Part shown: piece after piece, positions 23,497-31,253 of the stretch
How the letters are laid out: every line of letters starts with the position of its first letter
How positions within the stretch are numbered: the stretch's first letter is position 1
From: REEB509 sp049314555
Lineage (GTDB): Bacteria > Pseudomonadota > Alphaproteobacteria > Caulobacterales > Aquidulcibacteraceae
Direction: 5' to 3'
DNA: 64,000 nucleotides
NCBI GenBank assembly: GCA_049314555.1
Contig: JBMOEW010000009.1
Location: 21,235-85,234, forward strand
The notes under the pieces: model-generated
Databases searched by the model: none
What the model was told of the DNA's origin: nothing
The model's input: the letters and a program-made list of their open reading frames with translations, nothing else
Position numbers and translations under genes: made by a program

Positions 23497-24876
23497 ATGA
23501 CCGACGTGTTCGTCTCCTACGCCCGGGCAGACCGCGCGCGCGTTGAACCCATTGCCCGCGGCCTTGAAGCCTTGGGCTTTGATGTCTGGTGGGATCCCAA
23601 TCTCTTGCCCGGCGAGCAATACGCCTCTGCCATTGGAGAGATCTTACAGAGCGCCAAGGCCATTCTGGTGGTCTGGTCGGCCAATGCGGTGGAGCGGGAC
23701 TGGGTGCTGGACGAAGCAGCCGTCGGCCGTGATCGGCGCGCGCTGGTGTCCACCCGGATTGACGCCTCTGCTCCGCCGTTGGGGTTTCGCCAGGTGCCGG
23801 CGATTGACCTTTCGACCTGGTCTGGCGCGCCGGGGGACGCCAACTTCCAGGCCCTGGTTCAAGCCCTTTCCGCCCTGCGCGGTGCAGCGCCCATGCCGAT
23901 CGCGATCGCCACTGCCATGAGCCCACCGCCACCGACCAAAGCAGGCGGATTGGGCCGCTGGCTGCTGGCGGCTGGTGCCGTGGCGCTGGTCGCGGGCGGG
24001 ATTTACGCGGCCTCCCAGTTTCTGCCGATCGGGCCAGCTGCGCCCGATCCTGATCAAGTCGAAACCACCGATGCCCCTGGAGCAGCTGATTCCTATGGCC
24101 TTTCAGAAGAAGAACGCCTGGGCTTTGGCCCCCAAGACCTGATCCGCATAGCCCTCGCCACCACAGACTTCGAGGCCATTGAGCAAGGCGCAGGCGCCGG
24201 TGATGGCTTTGGCCAGGCGCTGTCTTGCCTGGCCTACGGCTTTGGCGAGGGCGTCCCCCAGGACCTTGGCCTTGCCCGCGCCCAATGCGACGCCGCCGCC
24301 GCCCAAGGCGAAGGCTTGGCGATCTTTATGCTCAGCCGCTGGGCCCGCGCCGGCGAAGCCGGCTATAGCGCCAACGCTACGGTGGCCGATGCGCTGTTGA
24401 TGCAGGCCGCCGACGCCCGCGATCCCCGAGCCTTGACAGAACTCGCCCGCCAGGACCTGGAAGCCGGCAACGCCCAGGAGGCAGCGGTTTCCGCCGAAGC
24501 CGCAGCCCTTTTGGGCCACCATCCGGCGCAGATCCTGATGGGCTGGATGTCTGAAAACGGCCAAGGCCTCCCCCAAAACGATCAAGAGGCCTTCCGCTGG
24601 TATGATGCCGCGGCTGAAAAGGCCTTTCCGGCGGGTTTAACCGCCACCGGCCGTCTGCTGGAGGAAGGCCGCGGGGTGACCCAGGATTACGCCCGCGCCC
24701 GCGCCCGCTATGAAGAGGCCGCCGGCCAAGGCGACGGGGAAGCCGCCAATCGCCTTGCCCGTCTGTTGGAAGCAGGCCTTGGCGGCGCCGCAGACCCCGC
24801 CCGTGCCCAGGAGTTGCGCCAAACAGCGATCGACGCGGGCGTCATCGATCAGCCCCCCGTCTCCCCAACGCCCTAA
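23497..24876 (+). CDS. TIR domain-transmembrane-Sel1 repeat protein
   Basis: A 459-residue protein. Residues 1-130 form a TIR domain (MTDVFVSYARADRARVEP; RDWVLDEAAVGRDRRA) in which E73 sits four residues after W69, as in the SARM1 NADase site. One TM segment follows (about 153-175). The outer or periplasmic part holds several Sel1-like repeats, for example ALSCLAYGFGEGVPQDLGLA, GWMSENGQGLPQNDQEAFRW and GRLLEEGRGVTQDYARARAR. Sel1 repeats bind other proteins. Domain order matches the TIR protein at 47073-48170, with a different outer module. It is divergent from the prfC operon and converges with DUF1491 with a 4-base overlap. Confidence 0.88.
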   Translation: MTDVFVSYARADRARVEPIARGLEALGFDVWWDPNLLPGEQYASAIGEILQSAKAILVVWSANAVERDWVLDEAAVGRDRRALVSTRIDASAPPLGFRQVPAIDLSTWSGAPGDANFQALVQALSALRGAAPMPIAIATAMSPPPPTKAGGLGRWLLAAGAVALVAGGIYAASQFLPIGPAAPDPDQVETTDAPGAADSYGLSEEERLGFGPQDLIRIALATTDFEAIEQGAGAGDGFGQALSCLAYGFGEGVPQDLGLARAQCDAAAAQGEGLAIFMLSRWARAGEAGYSANATVADALLMQAADARDPRALTELARQDLEAGNAQEAAVSAEAAALLGHHPAQILMGWMSENGQGLPQNDQEAFRWYDAAAEKAFPAGLTATGRLLEEGRGVTQDYARARARYEEAAGQGDGEAANRLARLLEAGLGGAADPARAQELRQTAIDAGVIDQPPVSPTP

Positions 24877-25214
24877 CCGTCCTTCAAGGGCTCGGTCAGG
24901 AACGTCCGGCCCCAGCGGTCCTCAATTTCCACCACCCACATGTCTGGGTCCTGGGCGACACGCCGTGCGGCATAGGCATCAACATCGGCTTCAGCGTCTC
25001 CTAGGGTGCCAGCCGAAAGGTCAAGCCAAACCCGCTCGCCTTGCCCGTCCTGGGCCGGCATATAGAGGCGCGCCCGCCGATCCATAGTCGCCACTTTGAC
25101 CAGCACGGCCCCGGCATCCGCGTCACCCTTTCGCACCACGGCCGCAAATGCCCCAGCCACCTGGACCCGTCGGATCAAGGCTTGAACCCAAATATCGGTG
25201 CGCAATGCAATCAT
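24873..25214 (-). CDS. DUF1491 family protein
   Basis: A 113-residue DUF1491 protein, a family almost confined to alphaproteobacteria and of unknown function. It begins ALRTDIWVQALIRRVQVAGA and FAAVVRKGDADAGAVLVKV, and ends DPDMWVVEIEDRWGRTFL, all typical. The ATG at 25214 gives the family's usual N-terminus; the frame extends upstream to 25268. It overlaps the TIR-Sel1 gene end to end by 4 bases and is divergent from the exported protein at 25275. Confidence 0.88.
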   Translation of the reverse strand: MIALRTDIWVQALIRRVQVAGAFAAVVRKGDADAGAVLVKVATMDRRARLYMPAQDGQGERVWLDLSAGTLGDAEADVDAYAARRVAQDPDMWVVEIEDRWGRTFLTEPLKDG

Positions 25215-25274
25215 GTGGCCCACGATGGCGCCGCGTTCACACCCCGGCAAGCGATGGCGTGTTAACACCCTGCC

Positions 25275-26159
25275 ATGACCCTAAAGCCCTTTCCCCTGGC
25301 CATCGTCGCCGGCACCCTCGCGTTCTTCTTGGCAGCAGCCGGGCAAGCGCGCGCCCAGGCCGCACCAGACGCCCAAACCGCCTTCGCCGAACGCTCCGCG
25401 TTGTTGGCCGCCGATAGCCGTTGCCAACTCCTGCGCGCCGAAGAGCGGGCAGCGATCGTTGCCGCCGCCGCCCAAGCCCGCGGTGCGCTGCTGCGCGGCG
25501 GCTGGACCGGCACCCGCGTCGATGCCCTGCGCTCCCGCGCCACCGCGGCCGGCCAGGCCCGCGCCTGCGATGACCCGGCTCTGCGCCAGTCCGCCGCTCA
25601 AGCCCAAGCCGGCTATGAAGGCTGGTCCCGGATGACCCAGATGCGCTTCCCCGGCACCCATAGCGCCTGGAGCGCAAGGCGGGTGCCTGATGCCCAAGGT
25701 TTTATGCTGCGCCAGGAAGGCCGCGGCGGCACGGTTCTGGGCGTGCGCTATACTGAAAACGGCCCCGTGGCCACTTTGACCGCGCCCCTTGCCGCCCAAA
25801 GTCCCGCCCCTGGCTTTGGTGCCATCAGCTTCCGCGACAGTGCCCGCGCCCCATCAAGCCTGGCAGACGTGCCTGGCCGCGGCACAACCCTCGCAGCCCT
25901 CGTGGCCCCGCCCGCGATGGCCCGCGTGGTGTTTGCCACCCAACTCAGCGTGGAAACCGACGAAGAAGGCCGCCGCTTTGCCGTTGTTACCTTTCCGCAG
26001 TCCGCGTTCGCAGCGATTGCCGGCCTGGACCCGCGAGAGGCCATCGAAGTGCGCCTTGGCCGCGAGCCCGGCGTGCGCGGTGTGAGCCTTGTGTTTGAAG
26101 TGGGCGACCTGGCCGCGGCCCAAGCCTTCCTGCTGGCCCGGCCCGTGGCGGACTCGTAA
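25275..26159 (+). CDS. exported hypothetical protein
   Basis: A 294-residue secreted protein. A signal peptide (FPLAIVAGTLAFFLAAAGQARAQ; cleavage near ARA-QA) is followed by an Ala-rich helical region with two Cys residues (SRCQLLRAEER, ARACDDPAL), and then a beta-rich C-terminal half. The pattern C...C with Ala-rich helices recalls other periplasmic proteins of Caulobacterales, but no named family was recognised. It converges with the histidine kinase gene 7 bases after its stop. Confidence 0.7.
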   Translation: MTLKPFPLAIVAGTLAFFLAAAGQARAQAAPDAQTAFAERSALLAADSRCQLLRAEERAAIVAAAAQARGALLRGGWTGTRVDALRSRATAAGQARACDDPALRQSAAQAQAGYEGWSRMTQMRFPGTHSAWSARRVPDAQGFMLRQEGRGGTVLGVRYTENGPVATLTAPLAAQSPAPGFGAISFRDSARAPSSLADVPGRGTTLAALVAPPAMARVVFATQLSVETDEEGRRFAVVTFPQSAFAAIAGLDPREAIEVRLGREPGVRGVSLVFEVGDLAAAQAFLLARPVADS

Positions 26160-26165
26160 GCGCCG

Positions 26166-27806
26166 CTAGCTGACCACCACCGGCAACGTGATCCGCACGA
26201 GGGCACCCCCCTCCGGCGCGTCATGAAAGCTCAACTGCCCCTGGTGCAGTTCCGCCAGCGCCTTGACCAGCGAGAGCCCGAGCCCCGATCCGGCGGCACC
26301 GTTTGCATGAGCGCCGCGCACAAACCGCTCCCCAAGGATGGCCTTGTCCTGATCAGAAATGCCAGGCCCGGTGTCGATCGTGTCGATGAGCAGATTGACC
26401 CCTTCCGCCCGCAGGGCGAGCCGCACCTGCCCGCCCTCTGGCGTAAACTTCACGGCATTGCCCACCGTGTTGATCAGCATCTGGCGCACCGCCCGCACGT
26501 CCGCCCGCACCGCAAGCGGGCCGCCCGGCGCCTGCAAGGTCAAGCTGATGTTTTTGTTTTGAGCGCTCCCTTGGGACAGCGCCACGACCTCGCCCGCCAC
26601 ATCGCACACGTTAAAGTCAGCCAGCTCCAGCGCATGACGGCCCTCTTCGATCCGCGACAGATCCACCATGTCATTCACGAGGCTCAGCAAATGGCTGCCG
26701 CTGGCCCGGATCAGCCCGGCGTACTCGCCGTATTTCTCCGGCATCGGACCAAACACCTCGCGCTCCATCAGTTCCGCAAAACCGATGATGTGCGTAAGCG
26801 GCGTGCGCAACTCGTGCGACAATTCCCCCACATGGCGCGACTTCGCTTCACTGGCCCCGGCTGCAGCCGTCAGGGCCGCCTGCGCCTCTGCCACCCGCGT
26901 TCCAAGCGCTGTGATGTCCACCGCGGTTAGCCCCGCAAGGCCAGCGCCCGCCGGCCTTAGCGTTAGCTCTACCGTCCGCACCGGTCCATCGATCGCGCGG
27001 GCAATCATGGCCAACCGGGCATCTGCCCCCTTCGTCGCCGCTTCAATCGCCTGTTGCAGGTTGGCCCGCGTTTCACCGTCCACAGGGCCCGCCAGCGCCT
27101 CAGACAGCTTACCGTTCGGCCGCAGCCGCCCGACCACACCAAGCACCGCCGCACATGCCGGCGTGTAGGCCAGTGCCTCCCCCTGACTATTCAGCACCAT
27201 CGACGCCGTGCCCTGCGCCAGCATCGCCCGCCCCCGCACAGGCGTAACGCCAGTAGGTCCCGGCTGCGCCACCAGCGATCGCGGTGTCAGCTCCAACACC
27301 TGAGCCATCAGCCCGCCCACGAACACCACCGCAAGCGCCCCAAGCAAAGAGGGCAACAGATCAAGCCCCTCTGGCCCCAAAGCGCCCCGCGCCTGCGCTG
27401 CCGCCGCCATGCTGGAAGCCGCAAACGCACCAAAAGCCGAAAACAATGTGGCTTCCACCACCCGCTCCCGCTCGCCCGTGTGGGCAGCGATCCCCGGCGC
27501 AATCAAAAACGCAGCCACCGCCGGCGAAGCCATTGCCCCGGTCAGAACGCACGCAACTGTAGCGAATGCGATCCAACTGAAGATGGCGAGAGTGCGCGCC
27601 CAGTTTTCGCCCCAACGTCCAAGCACAAGGAACGTCACAACCGCAGGCGCGAGGGCCAGAGCCGCCGCCGCCGCCGCGGTTTCGACCTTTGCGCCAAACC
27701 GCCAAGCCAGGAGGCAAATCAGCGCCGTGGCCCCCATCCAGCACCACATCGCCAGCGACAGCCGCGCAACCGCCCCCGCCGGTTCAGCGGAGGCCGTAAT
27801 GGCCAT
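26166..27806 (-). CDS. membrane sensor histidine kinase
   Basis: A 546-residue kinase. The N-terminal third holds about six hydrophobic helices without a large periplasmic loop. A PAS-like region follows (about 210-310). The dimerisation H-box is GELSHELRTPLTHIIGFAEL; the ATPase domain has the N-box MLINTVGNAVKFTPEGG, G1 DTGPGIS and G2 GAAGSGLGLSLVKAL. The layout resembles the PleC/DivJ group of cell-cycle kinases, but no regulator gene is adjacent, so the pathway is open. The ATG at 27806 was chosen; the frame is open to 27923 over sequence that looks like the divergent promoter. Confidence 0.9.
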   Translation of the reverse strand: MAITASAEPAGAVARLSLAMWCWMGATALICLLAWRFGAKVETAAAAAALALAPAVVTFLVLGRWGENWARTLAIFSWIAFATVACVLTGAMASPAVAAFLIAPGIAAHTGERERVVEATLFSAFGAFAASSMAAAAQARGALGPEGLDLLPSLLGALAVVFVGGLMAQVLELTPRSLVAQPGPTGVTPVRGRAMLAQGTASMVLNSQGEALAYTPACAAVLGVVGRLRPNGKLSEALAGPVDGETRANLQQAIEAATKGADARLAMIARAIDGPVRTVELTLRPAGAGLAGLTAVDITALGTRVAEAQAALTAAAGASEAKSRHVGELSHELRTPLTHIIGFAELMEREVFGPMPEKYGEYAGLIRASGSHLLSLVNDMVDLSRIEEGRHALELADFNVCDVAGEVVALSQGSAQNKNISLTLQAPGGPLAVRADVRAVRQMLINTVGNAVKFTPEGGQVRLALRAEGVNLLIDTIDTGPGISDQDKAILGERFVRGAHANGAAGSGLGLSLVKALAELHQGQLSFHDAPEGGALVRITLPVVVS

Positions 27807-27954
27807 GCCAGTTCTGTCTGCATCGTATGTTGACACGGCGGGTACGCCTAAGCCTAAGGGAGATATGGCATTGATACCTGTCCGGCGCAGTCTTGAACAC
27901 ATCACTCGCGCCGCCGGCGACAAACCGGCAGCCCCAAGCTCTCAGGAGGACGGC

Positions 27955-29139
27955 ATGCGCGAATCCGTTCAAAAGCGCGCCACTGGGTTGCGCGAATGGG
28001 GATTGGCTATGAAGGGCTTGATGAGGGGAGGCGCTGCGGCACTGGCGATGGCCGGTATGGCGAGCGCACAAGAGGTGGTTGCCCCCACTCCTGAACAGCT
28101 AGCTGCACCCGTGGCCCAGCCCGCAGCCACAGGCCCCGCTCACGGCCCCCTGCAGATCGCGTTGGAGCCCTACGCAGTTTACCAGCAGGACGTCACCACC
28201 CTGCGCGACGCCAACATCAACAGTGTCTCCACGCTTGGCACGATGGTTGAGCTGGGCGCCTCCCACCATTACCCGGCTCTGGCCAAAGGCGTGATCGCCT
28301 ATGGTGCCTTGGCCGCCGCCCAATCGCCAACCTTTGTCCGCGCCGTGCGCGATGCAGAAGCCTACTTCGGCCGTCAAGGCCTGATTTTGCAGCTTACCCG
28401 CGATTCAGGCTACGCGCGCAACCTGCGGGGATCTGGCGAAGCCAGCCAGCTGGCGATGGGCGCGATCAACCACGATGTGGCCCGGATAGACCGCGTCGCA
28501 CGGCGCTTCACCGAAATCTACCGCACCAACAGCGGCACGCGCTGGGGCCGGACGGCCACCACCAACGGGGCCGCCCGGGTTCAGCGCTTGGCCGGCATGG
28601 GCACTTCAACCAATCTACGCCCTGTCACCGCATCCTTGGCTGCACGGCTGTTTGCCGCCCCCGCCAGCCAATCGCCCGCCGCCGATGCCACGGCCTTGGG
28701 CGGGGCCTATTTCTGGGACGCCGCCACCACCTCCGGCGCGGTCACCTATCAAGCCTCCGCCACGCCCCCACAGTATTGGCGCGCAGATTCGATGCGCTTT
28801 CGCGCCATCGACAGCATGCTGTCCCTTGCCGCCTTGCACGCCCTCGGTGCCGAAACCGACCGCCCAGAAGCCTACGAGCCCCTGCTCAACGATCAGCTGC
28901 TCTCAAACTGCATGGCCGCCGCGCAGAGCGGTTATCTCGCCTGCCAAGGCTCTACCGGCCGCGAGCACGAAAACGCGTTTTGCCTCGCCAAGCACGCCTT
29001 AGGATGGGCCGAAGGCGATGTGACGGTCAACAGCGTGGCTCTCTGCATCGCCCGCCTGACCGAACCCGGCGTTGCCCCGGCGGTGAACTACACCCCGTTC
29101 GCCACCGCCACGAGCGCGGTCGTCACCCCCACGCAGTAA
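27955..29139 (+). CDS. exported hypothetical protein
   Basis: A 394-residue protein with a start set by AGGAGG at 27944-27949. The N-terminus is long and basic before the hydrophobic core (MKGLMRGGAAALAMAGMASAQ, residues 19-39), so the second Met at residue 19 could be the true start. The mature part begins with a Pro/Ala linker, has a conserved-looking block YAVYQQDVTTLRDANINS and several Cys near the C-terminus (SNCMAAAQSGYLACQGST, NAFCLAKHALG). The family is not recognised; it may be a periplasmic protein of the alphaproteobacterial envelope. Confidence 0.68.
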   Translation: MRESVQKRATGLREWGLAMKGLMRGGAAALAMAGMASAQEVVAPTPEQLAAPVAQPAATGPAHGPLQIALEPYAVYQQDVTTLRDANINSVSTLGTMVELGASHHYPALAKGVIAYGALAAAQSPTFVRAVRDAEAYFGRQGLILQLTRDSGYARNLRGSGEASQLAMGAINHDVARIDRVARRFTEIYRTNSGTRWGRTATTNGAARVQRLAGMGTSTNLRPVTASLAARLFAAPASQSPAADATALGGAYFWDAATTSGAVTYQASATPPQYWRADSMRFRAIDSMLSLAALHALGAETDRPEAYEPLLNDQLLSNCMAAAQSGYLACQGSTGREHENAFCLAKHALGWAEGDVTVNSVALCIARLTEPGVAPAVNYTPFATATSAVVTPTQ

Positions 29140-29185
29140 CAGCGCCGCCCTTGCCCAGCCTAACGCCGCAGGCCATCTGCAGGGG

Positions 29186-29620
29186 ATGAGCCGAAAAGAC
29201 ATCAGCCAAACCCTGCAAACCCTTGCAGACGATTTGGAATTCCTTCCCGATTGGGAAGAACGCATTCGCCACGTCATGGACTTGGGCAGGAAACTGCCGG
29301 CGCTGGCACCACATGACATGGTGGAGGCAAACAAAGTGCGAGGGTGCGCCAGCCAAGTGTGGCTGGTCGCCCAAGCCAACCCAGAAGACCCAAGCCTCCT
29401 GCGGTTCGCCGCAGATTCAGATGCCCCGCTGGTGCGGGGGCTGATTGCGCTGGTTTTGTTGGTCTATTCTGATCGCACGCCCGCAGAAATCCTGGCGGCG
29501 GATCCAAACCTCGTCATGGCGCGGCTGGGCCTCGATCAAGCCCTCACCCGCCAACGCGCCAATGGCTTGGCTTCGATGGTTGCCCGCATTCGCGCAGAAG
29601 CCGCCGCCAAACAGGCCTAG
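29186..29620 (+). CDS. sufE: cysteine desulfuration protein SufE
   Basis: A 144-residue SufE, which accepts persulfide sulfur from SufS and passes it to the Fe-S scaffold. The active-site Cys is C54 in NKVRGCASQVWLVA. Other family marks are the N-terminal FLPDWEERIRHVMDLGRKLP and the C-terminal LGLDQALTRQRANGLASM. It is away from a suf operon, which is common for SufE in alphaproteobacteria. Its stop codon overlaps the end of the DUF6456 remnant on the opposite strand. Confidence 0.95.
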   Translation: MSRKDISQTLQTLADDLEFLPDWEERIRHVMDLGRKLPALAPHDMVEANKVRGCASQVWLVAQANPEDPSLLRFAADSDAPLVRGLIALVLLVYSDRTPAEILAADPNLVMARLGLDQALTRQRANGLASMVARIRAEAAAKQA

Positions 29621-29937
29621 AGGCTCCTGTAAGTCACCGAGAGTTGCGCCAAACCCAGCTTCAGCGCGAGCTTGCAAGACCGCGCCGGCCAGCCCTCGCC
29701 CTGTTCCAGCCGCTCCAAACCAGCCCCCTGCACACACACAAGCACCACCACCCGGCGCAACGGCTCCCCAAGCGAGGCCAGCGCCGCTGCGGTCGACGGC
29801 GCAGGTCCGCCCGCTCATACACCCCAAAGCCTCCCGTGCCGGGCACCGCCGCAAGTAGCGCGCGGCGCACACAGCGCCATAAGCACCCGCTCCACACGAG
29901 CCCCAGCCTCGCGCCCGTGCGCTGCTCCGCGCCTCAC
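29617..29937 (-). pseudogene. broken DUF6456 gene (frameshifted)
   Basis: A GTG at 29937 overlaps the stop of the DnaA-like gene (GTGA), as in an intact operon. The frame runs MRRGAAHGREAGARVERVLM but hits TGA at 29817-29815. It stays open again from 29814 to the TAG at 29619-29617, and there encodes ASLGEPLRRVVVLVCVQG and GEGWPARSCKLALKLGLAQL, which matches the DUF6456 C-terminus. Between about 29880 and 29800 a different frame reads RRALLAAVPGTGGFGVYERA and fits the family better, so two compensating indels are likely. Either it is a pseudogene or the assembly has errors here. Confidence 0.6.
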
Positions 29938-30317
29938 GCCATCACCCCGTCCCGCCAGCCAAAGCTTGGTTTGGTAGGAGGCGGAGCGGCCCGCGCGCTG
30001 TCCTCAAGAGCCCCGATCCAGGCATCGAACTGTGGCATGTCGCTCCGGTCTTCAATGATCCGACACGCATGCGCGATGGTCGATCGATCCCGCCCAAACG
30101 CGTGCGCCACCCGGCTCAGCGACAGCCCCACGCCCACACGGCACAAATACATCACCCCTTGCCGCGCAAACGCGGCCTCCGCAGACCGCCGGGTCGCGGC
30201 CGAAATCTCTTCCACAGAGATGCCCCAGGCAAAGCTGAACAGCCCAACGGGCAAACGCGCCGCCGCATCATCGGCCCGGCGCTGCCCTGTTTTCCAGCCT
30301 AACTCGTCCATCCTCAC
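29934..30317 (-). CDS. DnaA domain IV-like DNA-binding protein
   Basis: A 127-residue protein with only the DNA-binding module of DnaA: ARQGVMYLCRVGVGLSLSRV followed by FGRDRSTIAHACRIIED, which matches the DnaA signature (RQ..MYL...G.SL..IG..FGRDH.TV.HA). There is no AAA+ domain, Walker motif or Hda-like part. It could bind DnaA boxes and compete with or modulate DnaA, or serve as a transcription factor. It is followed by the DUF6456 gene with a GTGA overlap, a linkage suggesting a shared role, and preceded by mucR on the same strand. Confidence 0.85.
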   Translation of the reverse strand: MRMDELGWKTGQRRADDAAARLPVGLFSFAWGISVEEISAATRRSAEAAFARQGVMYLCRVGVGLSLSRVAHAFGRDRSTIAHACRIIEDRSDMPQFDAWIGALEDSARAAPPPTKPSFGWRDGVMA

Positions 30318-30403
30318 GCTCCATCAGTATCAAGCTGCAACGAAGGCAGAATGACCGGATTGACGCGGTGTAGGGTAATTTTCCTATAGAGTGAGGTATA
30401 GTC

Positions 30404-30841
30404 CTATTTGCGGCGACCGTTGCTGCTGCTGGACTCTTCTTCGTCCTCACGACGCCGCCCAAGGCCCATGCGCTTGGCCAACGCAGAACGCGCCTTGGCG
30501 TAGTTCGGTGCCACCATCGGATAGTCCGAAGGAAGGCCCCACTTGGTGCGGTATTCTTCCGGGGACATGTTGTAGCGGCTGCGCAGATGGCGCTTCAAAG
30601 ACTTGAATCTTTTGCCATCTTCAAGACAGATGATATAATCGGCGGTCAGAGACTTCTTAATCGAAACCGCCGGCTCCGCTTTGACTACCGGCGTACTCGG
30701 CACGCCATTGGTGAGCTCACTCAATGTCTCATAAACAGTACGGATCAAGGCGGGGGCCTTCTCCGCGGGCACCTCGTGAGAGCTGACGTAGGCGGATACG
30801 ATGTCCACAGTCATCTCAATAAGCGAAGGTTGATCGTTCAT
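30404..30841 (-). CDS. mucR: MucR/Ros family transcriptional regulator
   Basis: A 145-residue global regulator of the MucR/Ros type, which binds AT-rich DNA and in Caulobacter helps control cell-cycle genes. The N-terminal helical region (3-50) mediates oligomerisation; the zinc-finger-like region is ICLEDGKRFKSLKRHLRSRY followed by NMSPEEYRTKWGLPSDYPMV. C72 and H85 are kept, but the second Cys of Ros is D75 and the last His is absent, so zinc binding would be altered or lost, as in some MucR proteins. The C-terminal tail is basic and Ser-rich. AT-rich DNA upstream fits autoregulation. Confidence 0.94.
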   Translation of the reverse strand: MNDQPSLIEMTVDIVSAYVSSHEVPAEKAPALIRTVYETLSELTNGVPSTPVVKAEPAVSIKKSLTADYIICLEDGKRFKSLKRHLRSRYNMSPEEYRTKWGLPSDYPMVAPNYAKARSALAKRMGLGRRREDEEESSSSNGRRK

Positions 30842-31253
30842 TTGTAGTGGGGCCCCAGTTTGCGACTATGTTAATATGAACAAAGTCGAGATTTGATCAA
30901 GTCCCAATCCGCGCTTTCGCACCGTTACTGGACTTTCAGAAATCGAGGCATAGCGTTAGTCGAGCCGCCCACTTATAGAGCAACAACTTCAATACGTAGA
31001 TTAAAACAATTAATTTACATCGGATTGTTTCATTTGACAGTCGACCAACAGATTTCACTGGGTTGGCGTCTGATTGCACAGATTTTACCGAATAGAGCCG
31101 GCGAAACGATCGGCAAGACGAATGCGATGAAATGGAACATCAGTGATTGCGCGCGTCGCCGCTGCGCTAAGCCCACTCAGTCAGCCGATCTGCTTGCAGG
31201 TAAGCCAACACGTCTCAAGAAAACTCGCGTTTCTATCCCCGGCCATCACACGG
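30842..31253. other. AT-rich intergenic region upstream of mucR
   Basis: About 410 bases, clearly richer in A/T than the rest of the window, with no convincing gene. An open frame at 30893-31294 on the plus strand lacks a domain or ribosome binding site. The part nearest mucR holds its promoter. AT-rich tracts of this kind are typical MucR-bound regions. The far end lies downstream of the Mrp-like operon stop at 31254; no terminator hairpin was seen. Confidence 0.6.
30871..30900 (-). promoter_or_regulatory. putative promoter of mucR
   Basis: On the minus strand TTGATC (30900-30895) and TATTAA (30876-30871) are 18 bases apart, about 30 bases before the mucR start codon. They resemble -35 and -10 boxes and lie in AT-rich sequence where MucR itself could bind. 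Confidence 0.45.

Noticed and set aside
27830..27858. TTGACA at 27830-27835 as promoter of the exported protein gene at 27955
   Set aside because: No acceptable -10 box at 16-18 bases distance; too weak to list as a feature.
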